64,000 nucleotides of DNA from an uncultured Oscillospiraceae bacterium (GTDB lineage: Bacteria > Bacillota > Clostridia > Oscillospirales > Oscillospiraceae): the NCBI GenBank assembly GCA_934561515.1, contig CAKTGM010000004.1, positions 45,378 to 109,377 on the forward strand, written 5' to 3'. The position numbers were made by a program, and so were the translations under genes. The notes under the pieces were generated by a model that was not told the origin of the DNA, made no database searches, and saw only the letters and a program-made list of their open reading frames with translations. Positions 1 through 8,195 of the stretch are shown piece by piece; within the stretch, counting starts at the first letter, position 1; each line of letters opens with the position of its first letter.

Positions 1-222
1 CTTCAAAAGCGGCGCAAAGAGCGCGGCTGGCAGCGGCGTGAGCGCAAGCAGGCGCGCGCAGAAGTCCGCAAGCGCCGAGAGCGCGGGAGCGAGCATGGCG
101 CAGCCTGCGAGGACCGCGGCGAGCAGCAGCAAAAGCGCGAGCGCTTCGTCGCTGCGATGCAGCAGCGACGCCACCACCGAAACGCAGAGGCAGAGCGCAG
201 CAAGCCTTACGACCGCCTCCAT
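1..222 (-). CDS. spoIIIAD: Stage III sporulation protein AD (SpoIIIAD), C-terminus cut by window edge
   Basis: A frame opens at an ATG at 222 (minus) two bases after the spoIIIAC stop and stays open for 74 codons to the window edge. The visible part is strongly hydrophobic, with an N-terminal membrane helix starting MEAVVRLAALC, an Arg/Ser/Asp-containing turn, and a second Leu/Ala-rich helix. SpoIIIAD is a polytopic membrane part of the SpoIIIA-SpoIIQ channel between mother cell and forespore (family knowledge). Identity rests mainly on its place directly after spoIIIAA-AB-AC and on hydrophobicity; similarity per residue is weak, as is usual in this family. Confidence 0.8.
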   Translation of the reverse strand, partial: MEAVVRLAALCLCVSVVASLLHRSDEALALLLLLAAVLAGCAMLAPALSALADFCARLLALTPLPAALFAPLLK

Positions 223-224
223 CG

Positions 225-419
225 CTAAAACCCGAAGAGGCTCTTGATGAGCTCGAACAGTGCGCTGATCTCGCGCACGAGCAGCATCATCGTTGTGATG
301 AGCCCGGCAAGGCTCACGAGCATCGCCTGATCGGGCCGGTCCGAGCGCACGAGCAGCTGGTTGAGCACCGCCACAACGATGCCGATCGCCGCGATCTTGA
401 ATACGAGATCAATGTCCAT
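225..419 (-). CDS. spoIIIAC: Stage III sporulation protein AC (SpoIIIAC)
   Basis: A 64-residue protein, the normal length for SpoIIIAC, made of two membrane helices (about residues 5-20 and 33-50) joined by a short loop with the typical Arg-Ser-Asp-Arg cluster. It is a small integral membrane component of the SpoIIIA-SpoIIQ transenvelope complex that the mother cell builds around the forespore during engulfment. It sits 45 bp after spoIIIAB and 2 bp before spoIIIAD, so the genes are almost certainly co-transcribed and translationally linked. The sequence is clearly related to SpoIIIAC of other Clostridia. Confidence 0.93.
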   Translation of the reverse strand: MDIDLVFKIAAIGIVVAVLNQLLVRSDRPDQAMLVSLAGLITTMMLLVREISALFELIKSLFGF

Positions 420-464
420 AGCCCTCTTCCTTCTGTAAAGCGTTTATCCTTGCTTGTATTGCAT

Positions 465-956
465 TTACAGCAGCAGAATGCCGAGCAGCAGCCCGCCGCC
501 GATACACAGCGCCGAAACGCAGCGTCCCTCCTCCCGCGCTCGAGCGTGCAGGGCACGCTCCGCTTCTGAAAGGGACGAGGATGCGCGCTCGAGCGCCGCG
601 CAGACGCTCTCTTCCTCCCCGCCGAGCGCGGAGGCGAGAGACGCGACCGCCGATCTCTCCCGCTCGGGGAGCGGCAGCGCCTCCGCCGCTGTCCGCCATG
701 CGTCCGAAAGCGTTTCCCCGCGCGAGAGCAGCGTGCAGACCGAGAGAAAAAAATCTCCCGCCGCGCCCTCGCGCGGCATCGCGTTCAGAAGCGCCGGAAA
801 CGGCGCGAGCGTTGCGCGAACGGACTCGGCAAGCGACAAAAGGCCGTCTGCAAGCGCGCGCAGCGTCCGTCTTTGCTGCCGCGCGCGGGACAGTAGCGCC
901 TGCCGCAGCAGCGCGGAGGCTGCAAGCAGCAGCGCCGCGCCCGTCAGGTGCAGCAT
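465..956 (-). CDS. spoIIIAB: Stage III sporulation protein AB (SpoIIIAB)
   Basis: A 163-residue protein close to the usual 170 residues. It has an N-terminal membrane helix (about residues 4-18), a long helical cytoplasmic middle region resembling the GspF-type fold known for SpoIIIAB, and a C-terminal hydrophobic helix ending LLGILLL. It is thought to work next to the SpoIIIAA ATPase in the mother-cell membrane, as the GspF-like platform of type II secretion systems does. Its start overlaps the end of spoIIIAA by 13 bp. It is very Ala/Arg-rich, reflecting the high GC content. Confidence 0.88.
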   Translation of the reverse strand: MLHLTGAALLLAASALLRQALLSRARQQRRTLRALADGLLSLAESVRATLAPFPALLNAMPREGAAGDFFLSVCTLLSRGETLSDAWRTAAEALPLPERERSAVASLASALGGEEESVCAALERASSSLSEAERALHARAREEGRCVSALCIGGGLLLGILLL

Positions 957-1882
957 GGCAGCTCGCCCACCTCGTAAGTACGCCTCCCGCCCTCTTTTCG
1001 GATGCTTACGCAGCGGCGAAAGACCCTTGCGCGCAGAAGCTCCTCAAAGAGCGGCTTTTGCGTCAGCTCTTCGGCGCTTGCCGCGTGGATGCTTGCAAGC
1101 AGCCCCACGCCGCAGTTTGCGGCAAGGCATATCGCGCGGATGTCCTCTGCCGCCGTGATCTCGTCCACCGCGATGAGCTGCGGGTTCATCCCGCGCAGCA
1201 CCATCATGATGCCCGCGGCCTTCGGACAGAGCGAGAGCACGTCCGTGTGGCTGCCAAGCTCCATCTGCGGCCGCGCCTTGCAGCAAACGGCGATCTCGCC
1301 GCGCTCGTCGATGACCGCAACGCGCTTTGCGCGGTGCTCGCTGTCGCCGAGCGACAATGAGCGGATGAGGTCGCGCAGCAGCGTCGTCTTCCCCCCGCCC
1401 GGCGGCGAGAGAATGAGGGTACTCAAAAACTGCCCGGATTCGTCAAAAAGCTGCGGGGCGATGCCGCTCCCAAGCCCCACCTCCTCGCACACGATGCGAA
1501 GCGCGAGCGACGAGATCTCCTTGAGGCTGCTCACTTCTCCCTCGCGCACGACGGCGCTGCCGCACACGCCGAGGCGAAATCCGCCCCGCAGCGGCAAAAA
1601 GCCCTGCCGCAGCGTTTCGATGCAGGCATAGCGCGAATACTCCGTCACCGCGCCGAGCATCTGCTCTAAGTCCTCCGCCGTCACGAGCGAGTCGAGCGCG
1701 TTGGGCGCGGCGTTCAGTTCCCCTTCGCTCGTCAGCACCGTCATCGGGTGCATCACGCGCAGGCGGAACTCCTCGGTGCGCTCCTTCTGCTTGTCCGGCA
1801 GCGCGAGCGCGAGGCGCTTCAAGCGGCCGGGCAGAAACTCGCAGGCCTGCTCGTAGCGGTAAATCCGGCTGAGCCGTTCCAT
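944..1882 (-). CDS. spoIIIAA: Stage III sporulation protein AA (SpoIIIAA), ATPase
   Basis: A 312-residue SpoIIIAA. The Walker A motif SPPGGGKTTLL lies at about residues 159-169, and the Walker B region with VIDERGEI lies some 30 residues further on, followed by the ATPase core with LRGMNPQLIAVDEI. SpoIIIAA is a cytoplasmic, secretion-ATPase-like motor in the mother cell, needed for SpoIIIA channel function and late forespore gene expression. It is the first gene of the operon AA-AB-AC-AD. A plausible sigma-E promoter lies 34 bp upstream. The nearest upstream gene is a separate minus-strand unit ended by its own terminator. Confidence 0.95.
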   Translation of the reverse strand: MERLSRIYRYEQACEFLPGRLKRLALALPDKQKERTEEFRLRVMHPMTVLTSEGELNAAPNALDSLVTAEDLEQMLGAVTEYSRYACIETLRQGFLPLRGGFRLGVCGSAVVREGEVSSLKEISSLALRIVCEEVGLGSGIAPQLFDESGQFLSTLILSPPGGGKTTLLRDLIRSLSLGDSEHRAKRVAVIDERGEIAVCCKARPQMELGSHTDVLSLCPKAAGIMMVLRGMNPQLIAVDEITAAEDIRAICLAANCGVGLLASIHAASAEELTQKPLFEELLRARVFRRCVSIRKEGGRRTYEVGELPCCT

Positions 1883-1915
1883 CCATCCAGCACTTCCCTT
1901 CTTCTGTGATGCTCC

Positions 1916-1944
1916 ACTCTATGAGCGCGCGGACGGGCTTATGC
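1916..1944 (-). promoter_or_regulatory. Candidate sigma-E promoter of the spoIIIA operon
   Basis: Read on the minus strand, GCATAAG (1938-1944) is followed after 14 bp by CATAGAGT (1916-1923). The mother-cell sigma-E consensus is about KMATATT, 14-15 bp, CATACAMT; the -10 matches 6 of 8 and the -35 matches partly. It lies at the right distance before spoIIIAA, whose orthologue is sigma-E controlled in Bacillus. Confidence 0.5.
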
Positions 1945-1970
1945 ACGGTCTGTCCCGCTTTCCCAAAAAG

Positions 1971-1998
1971 AAAAAACGGGGAAAGCCCCGTTTTTTCG
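1971..1998 (-). terminator. Intrinsic terminator after the cysteine-rich gene
   Basis: A CGGGG/CCCCG stem with a 4-nt loop is flanked by six A on the left and six T on the right, so it could work in both directions. It lies about 20 bp past the stop of the minus-strand gene at 2019-2858 and shields the spoIIIA operon from read-through. Confidence 0.75.
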
Positions 1999-2018
1999 CA
2001 TTTTTGTTCGCTTGCCTG

Positions 2019-2858
2019 CTATTTGCCGCAGGGACAGCCGCAGCCGCACGCAGGCGCGGCGGGCGGGAAGAAATCGTCCAGCGGGAAGTCCACCGCCTCG
2101 AAGACCTTGCACGGGTCCTCGCAGCCGCAGTCGCCGCCGGCGAGCGTGCACTCGTTGGACGGGATGCAGTAGTCGTACACGGGGATGAGCAGCTGCGTGT
2201 CGCGCTCGAGGCGCACGGTAGAAAACTGGCCGAGCGAGACGCACACGCGGCGGATGGCCGCCTCGTCAAAGACGATCGGCTCGCCGAAGGCCTCGAGGAT
2301 GCCCGCGGGCACGCCGCCGAGCACCCCGCGGTCGCAGCCGCAGCGGCAGTTGCAGTTGTCGGCAAAGTGGGCGCACAGCAGCATCGGGTCCACGACCTCG
2401 ACCACCGCCGTGGGAAGGTTCGCCGTCAGGTCGAGCGGCGCGTCAACGGCGTTCGCCGCCGGCTCGGACGAGTAGACCTTCGCCCCGCCCTCGCTGCCAA
2501 AGAGCACCACGCGCTTATCAAAGGCGGCGAGGCCCTCGATCTCCGTGTAGCGCGAGCTGCCGCTCATCATCGCCTGCAAAATGACGCGGTAGAAAAAGTG
2601 CATATCCACCGTGTAGTAGCCGCGGTTGAAGTTCACCGGCTCTACGTCCACGAAGGTGTAGAGCAGCTCCGCGCTGCCGCCGCGGATGCACTGGCTCGTG
2701 CTCAGCACGCTCTGCGCGCTGGCCGTGGGGTAAAAGCGCAGGTCCTCGATGCAGTCCTTGTCGCGGCAGGACGAATAGATCTTTTTCGTATGGATACAGA
2801 CCGCCTCGCGCACGCCGTTCGCGCCGCTGACGGGGCCTGCAACAACTTTATCAGCCAT
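2019..2858 (-). CDS. Conserved clostridial cysteine-rich protein, possibly spore-associated
   Basis: A 279-residue soluble protein without signal peptide. The N-terminal part (about 15-60) contains the conserved block AVCIHTKKIYSSCRDKDC. The middle contains EPVNFNRGYYTVDM and LFGSEG, followed by a Cys cluster NCNCRCGCDRG near residue 170 and a Cys/Gly tail ending CGCGCPCGK. I recognise this layout from uncharacterised proteins common in spore-forming Clostridia, but know no experimentally assigned function. The Cys content resembles proteins cross-linked in spore coats. A sequence like a mother-cell sigma -10 lies upstream. AGGAGGT precedes the ATG. Spore-coat role is inference only. Confidence 0.65.
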   Translation of the reverse strand: MADKVVAGPVSGANGVREAVCIHTKKIYSSCRDKDCIEDLRFYPTASAQSVLSTSQCIRGGSAELLYTFVDVEPVNFNRGYYTVDMHFFYRVILQAMMSGSSRYTEIEGLAAFDKRVVLFGSEGGAKVYSSEPAANAVDAPLDLTANLPTAVVEVVDPMLLCAHFADNCNCRCGCDRGVLGGVPAGILEAFGEPIVFDEAAIRRVCVSLGQFSTVRLERDTQLLIPVYDYCIPSNECTLAGGDCGCEDPCKVFEAVDFPLDDFFPPAAPACGCGCPCGK

Positions 2859-2925
2859 AAAGCAAAAATACCTCCTATTTTAAGTACTGGAAAGGCTGGC
2901 GGATGCATCGCCTTTCTTTCACCAC

Positions 2926-2933
2926 AGTCTATG
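2926..2933 (-). promoter_or_regulatory. Possible mother-cell sigma -10 element before the cysteine-rich gene
   Basis: On the minus strand this octamer is CATAGACT, matching the sigma-E -10 consensus CATACAMT at 7 of 8 positions. No convincing sigma-E -35 is present; a CACC 15 bp upstream fits the sigma-K pattern only loosely. Weak evidence, listed because it bears on the gene's role. Confidence 0.3.
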
Positions 2934-3107
2934 CCGCGGGCAAAAATGGGTGAGACGCGGGCAAAGCCTTTGAAAAAGCCCTATACAAGCGCAAAAAACT
3001 GTGGTACACTAAATATAGGTTACAGACGACCGATGCCGACAACTTTTTGTGGTATTGCTCGCCGATTTGTGCTATGATTGTTGAAAATTGACCCAAGGAG
3101 GTGCGCT

Positions 3108-3650
3108 ATGGGGCGCGTCGGTTTTATTCAGGACAAGCTGGAGATCAAATTTCTTATTTTGTATGTGGCCGCCCGGCTCATCGAGCCGGTGCCGTTTGAG
3201 GCGATGCAGGAGCTGACGATGTGCGACGACGGCATCGACTTCTTCGATTTTTCCGAGTGTCTCGGGAATCTGGTCGAGTCGCAGCATCTTTCGCTTTCGG
3301 ACGACGGGCTTTATTCCATCACGGAAAAGGGCCTGCACAACGGTGCGATCTGCGAGTCGAGCCTTCCCTACTCGGTGCGTCTGCGCGCCGACAAGAACAT
3401 CACGATCTACAACCAGAAGCTCAAGCGCCGCGCGCAGATCAAGTCGAGCATCGAGCCGCGGCCCAACGGCACCTTCACCGTCACCCTCGCCTTCAACGAC
3501 GATGACGACCAGCCGCTGCTCAAAATGGACCTGATGGTGCCGAAGGAAGTCATGGCCAGGGAGCTCGCCGAGCGCTTCCAGCGCAATCCCGAGCAGCTCT
3601 ACTCGGGCGTACTCAACACGCTCTTCGCAGAGCCCGACGATAGAAAATAA
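3108..3650 (+). CDS. DUF4364 family protein
   Basis: A 180-residue protein starting at the ATG at 3108, chosen because AAGGAGGTG ends 5 bp before it; a longer frame from 3078 has no ribosome site. The N-terminal half (LEIKFLILYVAARLIEPVPFEAMQEL...) looks like a winged-helix fold, with later GLYSITEKG as a typical wing strand. The C-terminal part is beta-rich (FTVTLAFNDDDDQPLLKMDL). This matches the DUF4364 family of Clostridia and relatives, thought to be transcriptional regulators; targets are unknown. It is monocistronic and followed by a strong terminator. Confidence 0.85.
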   Translation: MGRVGFIQDKLEIKFLILYVAARLIEPVPFEAMQELTMCDDGIDFFDFSECLGNLVESQHLSLSDDGLYSITEKGLHNGAICESSLPYSVRLRADKNITIYNQKLKRRAQIKSSIEPRPNGTFTVTLAFNDDDDQPLLKMDLMVPKEVMARELAERFQRNPEQLYSGVLNTLFAEPDDRK

Positions 3651-3664
3651 CATCCCTACATACG

Positions 3665-3694
3665 AAAAGAGACAGGCAAAGCCTGTCTCTTTTT
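3665..3694. terminator. Bidirectional terminator between DUF4364 gene and dnaE
   Basis: A 9- to 13-bp stem, GAGACAGGC/GCCTGTCTC extended by A/T pairs, with loop AAA and runs of A on the left and T on the right. It closes the plus-strand DUF4364 gene and is also well placed to end the minus-strand hprK-dnaE operon, whose last stop is at 3772. Confidence 0.85.
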
Positions 3695-3771
3695 CGTTAT
3701 GAATTCCTCCATGATCGAAATATTGTTCAGATCATGGTCAAACGCAATCTCATCACCGCCACTCCCTTCTC

Positions 3772-6700
3772 TCACTTCACCACGACGTTTTCCTTGCCAA
3801 AGCGCTCTTCCAGGTCGCGCACGAGCGAGGGGTGCAGGTCGCAGGTCGTGCCGATGAGCTTGCCGGTATCGAGCACGCGGATGCGGACATTGTTCTCCCG
3901 TCCCTCGAACATATAGAGGATCTTCCTGAGAATGTCCATCTCCGGCCCGTTGGCCGACGGCAATCTCAGATAGAGCGTCTGCCCCGCTGCTTTCTGCCCC
4001 TGCTCCTGACGTACTGCGGGCGTTGAGAGCGCGGAGGACAGCGGGCGGGCAAAGTCGCACAGAAGCTGCGGCGCCTTTTCGTCGCGCACGGAAAGCGTGC
4101 CCGTGACATAGATGACCTGCCCCTCCTGCAAATAACTGCCGCACTGCTCCAGAACGCGTGCGAAGCACAATAGCTCCATCGTTCCCGTGCCGTCCTCGAG
4201 CGTCACATAGGCCATGAGGGTATTCTTCTTCGTCATCTTCGTCTTGCTCGCGGTGACAACGCCGGCAAGCGTGAGCTTCTGCCCGTCGGAAAAGGTCGTC
4301 GGCCCCGTCTCCTGCGAAAAGTCCTCCATCACGCGGCCGATGGCAGCCGCGCCGCTTGCGCGGGCGAGCGAGCGGAACGCATCCATCGGGTGGCCCGAGA
4401 GGTAGAGCCCCGTTGTGGCCTTCTCCATCGCCATGAGCTCCTGCGGCGTGAACTCCGGAATATCGGGCAGGACGAGAGCGGCCTGCTGCGCCGTCTCCGC
4501 GCCCATGCCGAAAAAGTCGATCTGCCCCTCGATATTCGCACGGTTGCCCGCCGCGATGCCGTCCATCACCTTTTCATAGACGGCGATGAGCTGCGCGCGC
4601 TTTGCGCCCGTCGAGTCGAACGCGCCCGCGCGGATGAGATTCTCGACTGCGCGCTTGTTGATCTCCATGCCGTCCATGCGGCGGCAGAAATCCTGAAAGT
4701 CCGTGAAGGGGCCGTTCAGCTCGCGCTCCTGCATCATGCGCAGGATGAGCCCGCGCCCGATGTTCTTGATGGCGACGAGACCAAAGCGGATGCCCTCGGG
4801 CTCGACCGTGAAGCCGTCGGCGGAGTGGTTCACGTCCGGCGGCAGGAGCTTGATGCCGCACTCGCGGCACTCGGCGAAATACTCGCCCACCTTGTCGGAC
4901 GAGTCGAGGACGCTCGATAAGAGCGCCGCCATATACTCCTTCGGATAGTGGCACTTAAAGTACGCCGTCTGGTACGCGACGACCGCGTAGGCCGCGGCGT
5001 GCGCCTTGTTGAAGGCGTAGTTTGCAAAGGCGTAAATTTCCTCGTAGATCTCCTGCGCGGCCTTTTCGTCGATGCCGTTTGCAATGCAGCCCGCGATATT
5101 GCGCGCGGGATCGCCGCGAACAAAGGCCTCGCGCTCGCGCTCGATGTCCTTGACCTTCTTCTTGCTCATCGCGCGGCGCAGCATATCCGCCTGACCGAGC
5201 GAGTAGCCTGCAAGCTGCTGGAAGATCTGGATGACCTGCTCCTGATAGACGATGCAGCCATAGGTGATCGAAAGGATCGGCTCGAGCTGCGGGATGAGGT
5301 AAGTGACCTTTTTCGGGTCGTGCTTGCAGGCGATGAATTTCGGGATGGATTCCATCGGCCCCGGGCGGTAGAGGGCGATAAGGGCCGTGATGTCCTCGAT
5401 GTTCTGCGGCTTCAAGCTGACGCAGACGCCCGTCATGCCGCTCGATTCAAGCTGGAAGACGCCGGATGTCCGCCCCGCCCCCAGCATCTCATAGGTTGCA
5501 GGGTCATTCTCAGGAATACCGGCAAGTGTAAAGTCTTTATCCTTTTCACGAATCGTCTTCACCGCGTCATCGAGAATGGTAAGATTTCGCAGTCCGAGGA
5601 AGTCCATTTTGAGAAGGCCCAGCTCCTCGAGCGTCGTCATCACATACTGGCAGACGATCGTATCGTCGTTTCGCGCCAGCGGCACATAGTCAACGACCGG
5701 GCGCTTCGTGATCACAACGCCCGCCGCGTGCGTCGAGGCGTGGCGCGGCATCCCTTCGAGCGAGCGCGCCGTGTCGATGAGCTTTTTCACCTGCTCGTCG
5801 CCCTCGTACTTCTCGCGCAGCTCGCGCGAGATGCGCATGGCGTCGTCGAGCGTGACGTGCGGGCCTGCGGGGATGAGCTTTGCGATCACGTCGCAGTCGG
5901 CATAGCTCATGTTGAGCGCGCGGCCAACGTCGCGGATGACGCCGCGCGCGGCCATCGTGCCGAAGGTCACGATCTGCGCCACATGGTCGTCGCCGTACTT
6001 GCGGCGCACATACTCCACGACCTCGCCGCGGCGCGTATCGCCGAAGTCCATGTCGATATCGGGCATCGACACGCGCTCGGGATTGAGAAAACGCTCGAAA
6101 AAGAGACCGTATTTCATCGGCTCGATGTCCGTGATGGAAAGGCAGTAGGAAACGATGCTGCCCGCCGCGCTGCCGCGCCCCGGGCCGACGGGGATGCCGA
6201 CGCTCTTGGCGTAGCGGACAAAGTCCGACACGATGAGAAAGTAGTCGACAAAGCCCATGCGCTCGATCATGTTCTGCTCATATTCGAGCTGCGCGCGCTG
6301 CTTGTCCGTCCCCTCGCCGTAGCGCTCGGCAAAGCCGTCCGCGCAGAGCTTTTTGAAGTAAGTGAGCGAGGTGTAGCCCTCGGGCACCTTGAATTCCGGC
6401 AGGTGGTACTTGCCGAAGGTGAACTCCAGATTGCAGCGCTCGGCGATCCTGCCCGTATTTTCGACCGCCTCGGGATAGTCGGGGAAGAGCGATGCCATCT
6501 CCTCGGTCGAGCGGAGATAGAAGCGCTGCGGCTCGTAGCGCATCCGGTTTTCGTCGTCCACGGTGCGTCCCGTCTGGATGCAGAGCAGCACATCGTGCGC
6601 GTAGGCGTCCTCTTTTCTGAGATAGTGCGCGTCGTTCGTCACGACGAGCGGCAGCCCCGTCTCCTCGTGCAGACGCAAAATCCCCTTGTTGACGACCGCC

Positions 6701-7245
6701 TGCTCGCGGATGCCGTGGTCCTGCAATTCAAGATAAAAGTGGTCTTCGCCAAAGATATCAGCCAGTGTCAAGGCATATTCCTTTGCACCGTTATAGTCTC
6801 CGCTGCGCAGTCTGCGCGGAATTTCACCGGCAAGGCAGGCGGAGAGTGCGATGAGTCCCTTTGCATGCTCGCGCAAAAGGTCTAAGTCGATGCGCGGCTT
6901 GATGTAAAAGCCCTCCACCTGCGCCATCGAGACGAGGTAGGAAAGGTTGCGGTAGCCCTCTTCATTCTCGCACAGCAGCACAAGGTGGCGCGCCTCGGCG
7001 TCAAATTCGTGCTGCTTATCAAAACGCGTGCGCGGGGCAACGTAGACCTCGCAGCCGATGATGGGCTTGACGCCCTCCGCCTTGCACGCGCGGTAAAAAT
7101 CGATCGCGCCGTACATCACGCCGTGGTCGGTGATGGCGCAGGCGGTCTGCCCCATCGACCTGACGAGCTTCGGAAGGTCGCGGATACGGCACGCGCCGTC
7201 GAGCAGGCTGAATTCGGTATGGACATGCAGGTGCGCAAATGACAT
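3772..7245 (-). CDS. dnaE: DNA polymerase III subunit alpha (DnaE)
   Basis: A 1157-residue C-family DNA polymerase. The N-terminal PHP domain begins HLHVHTEFSLLDG (residues 5-17). The polymerase core has GPGRGSAAGS (354-363) and the catalytic PDIDMDFGD (395-403), with a third acidic region further on. A helix-hairpin-helix region and a C-terminal OB fold (LAGVVTASKTKMTKK...) follow. There is no inserted DEDD exonuclease, which separates it from PolC, also present in this window at 39 kb. In bacteria with both enzymes DnaE typically extends primers before PolC takes over. It is the last gene of hprK-murB-rapZ-whiA-dnaE. Confidence 0.97.
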   Translation of the reverse strand: MSFAHLHVHTEFSLLDGACRIRDLPKLVRSMGQTACAITDHGVMYGAIDFYRACKAEGVKPIIGCEVYVAPRTRFDKQHEFDAEARHLVLLCENEEGYRNLSYLVSMAQVEGFYIKPRIDLDLLREHAKGLIALSACLAGEIPRRLRSGDYNGAKEYALTLADIFGEDHFYLELQDHGIREQAVVNKGILRLHEETGLPLVVTNDAHYLRKEDAYAHDVLLCIQTGRTVDDENRMRYEPQRFYLRSTEEMASLFPDYPEAVENTGRIAERCNLEFTFGKYHLPEFKVPEGYTSLTYFKKLCADGFAERYGEGTDKQRAQLEYEQNMIERMGFVDYFLIVSDFVRYAKSVGIPVGPGRGSAAGSIVSYCLSITDIEPMKYGLFFERFLNPERVSMPDIDMDFGDTRRGEVVEYVRRKYGDDHVAQIVTFGTMAARGVIRDVGRALNMSYADCDVIAKLIPAGPHVTLDDAMRISRELREKYEGDEQVKKLIDTARSLEGMPRHASTHAAGVVITKRPVVDYVPLARNDDTIVCQYVMTTLEELGLLKMDFLGLRNLTILDDAVKTIREKDKDFTLAGIPENDPATYEMLGAGRTSGVFQLESSGMTGVCVSLKPQNIEDITALIALYRPGPMESIPKFIACKHDPKKVTYLIPQLEPILSITYGCIVYQEQVIQIFQQLAGYSLGQADMLRRAMSKKKVKDIEREREAFVRGDPARNIAGCIANGIDEKAAQEIYEEIYAFANYAFNKAHAAAYAVVAYQTAYFKCHYPKEYMAALLSSVLDSSDKVGEYFAECRECGIKLLPPDVNHSADGFTVEPEGIRFGLVAIKNIGRGLILRMMQERELNGPFTDFQDFCRRMDGMEINKRAVENLIRAGAFDSTGAKRAQLIAVYEKVMDGIAAGNRANIEGQIDFFGMGAETAQQAALVLPDIPEFTPQELMAMEKATTGLYLSGHPMDAFRSLARASGAAAIGRVMEDFSQETGPTTFSDGQKLTLAGVVTASKTKMTKKNTLMAYVTLEDGTGTMELLCFARVLEQCGSYLQEGQVIYVTGTLSVRDEKAPQLLCDFARPLSSALSTPAVRQEQGQKAAGQTLYLRLPSANGPEMDILRKILYMFEGRENNVRIRVLDTGKLIGTTCDLHPSLVRDLEERFGKENVVVK

Positions 7246-7262
7246 GGCGCGCTCCCCCTTTC

Positions 7263-8168
7263 TTATCGCTTTTCTTCCCTTGCGATCTCCATGAGCTTGC
7301 GGATGCGGTGGTTGAGGCAGGACTTCGTCAGCGGCGGGTCAAAGGTCGCCGCCAGCTCCGAAAGCGTCAGCTCCGGCTGCAAAAGCCGCGCCACGGCGAC
7401 CTCCTGCAGCTTTACCGGCAAGTCGCCTATGGCGCCGGACTCGGTCAGTCGTGTAAAGGCTTCCACCTGTTCACGCGCTGCCATCACAGTCTTATCAAGG
7501 TTTGCTGCATCGCAATTCACGCGGCGGTTCACGGTGTTTCGCATTTCCTTTTCGATCTTTGCCGACACGATCTCCAGCGCGCGTCCCGGCGCGCCGATGA
7601 GCGTCAGCAGATCGGCAATGTGCTCGCTGCTCTTAAAATAGGTGATGAGGCTGCCCTGACGCATCACATTTTTGGGCTCGAAGCCCATGTCGCGCAGCAG
7701 CGCCTCCACCTCGCGCCCCGCCTGCACGTGCGAGGTCGCAAGCTCCAGGTGATAGCGCTTCTGCGGGTCGGTCACGCTGCCGCCGGACAAGAACGCCCCG
7801 CGCAGGAACGCCGCCCGGCAGCATTCCTCTTCAAGCAGCGCAAAGTTCAGGTGCAGCGCAAAATGCGCCCGGCGGTCATAGCCGAGCGCGCGCCAGATCG
7901 CCTCAAGCTTGTCCTCCCGCGTGATGCGGAGCACCAGCTTGCCGACCTTTTTCTCCTCCGGCAGCTCGTCGAACTTCACGCCGAAGGCCCTTTGAAAAAG
8001 CCGCGGGAGCCTTGCGGCAAACTCGTCGTTTTCCGTCACGATGCGCACCTCTCCCGCGGAAAAGGTGCTGGCGTACAGCAGCACGCCGCAGCCCTCCGCC
8101 ACCGCGCAGCAGCTCCGGCTCAGCGGCGCTTTGCAAAGCTCGGCCTTTACGTCATAAGCGAACGACAC
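7263..8168 (-). CDS. whiA: Sporulation-related regulator WhiA
   Basis: A 301-residue WhiA starting on GTG at 8168 with AAGGAAGG upstream. It has the N-terminal LAGLIDADG-like homing-endonuclease fold seen in the family (SFAYDVKAELCKAPLSRSCC..., FLRGAFLSGGSVTDP near residue 125) and a C-terminal helix-turn-helix with LSELAATFDPPLTKSCLNHR. WhiA controls sporulation septation in Streptomyces and affects cell division and chromosome segregation in Bacillus. It commonly follows rapZ and yvcK; here yvcK is absent between them. Two-domain layout and length are normal. Confidence 0.96.
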   Translation of the reverse strand: MSFAYDVKAELCKAPLSRSCCAVAEGCGVLLYASTFSAGEVRIVTENDEFAARLPRLFQRAFGVKFDELPEEKKVGKLVLRITREDKLEAIWRALGYDRRAHFALHLNFALLEEECCRAAFLRGAFLSGGSVTDPQKRYHLELATSHVQAGREVEALLRDMGFEPKNVMRQGSLITYFKSSEHIADLLTLIGAPGRALEIVSAKIEKEMRNTVNRRVNCDAANLDKTVMAAREQVEAFTRLTESGAIGDLPVKLQEVAVARLLQPELTLSELAATFDPPLTKSCLNHRIRKLMEIAREEKR

Positions 8169-8195
8169 GCGCTCACCTTCCTTCTCTTTTGCTTC

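Noticed and set aside
3656..3771. Possible small peptide after dnaE (minus), ending in EEFITKKRQALPVSFRM
   Set aside because: The stretch reads like protein in one frame but has no start codon with a ribosome site and runs through the terminator at 3665-3694; coincidence is likelier.
4948..6885. A 645-codon open frame opposite dnaE
   Set aside because: GC-rich genes often leave the opposite strand open; the translation is rich in Arg, His, Val and Asp, with no known motifs and no ribosome site, while dnaE on the other strand is complete.
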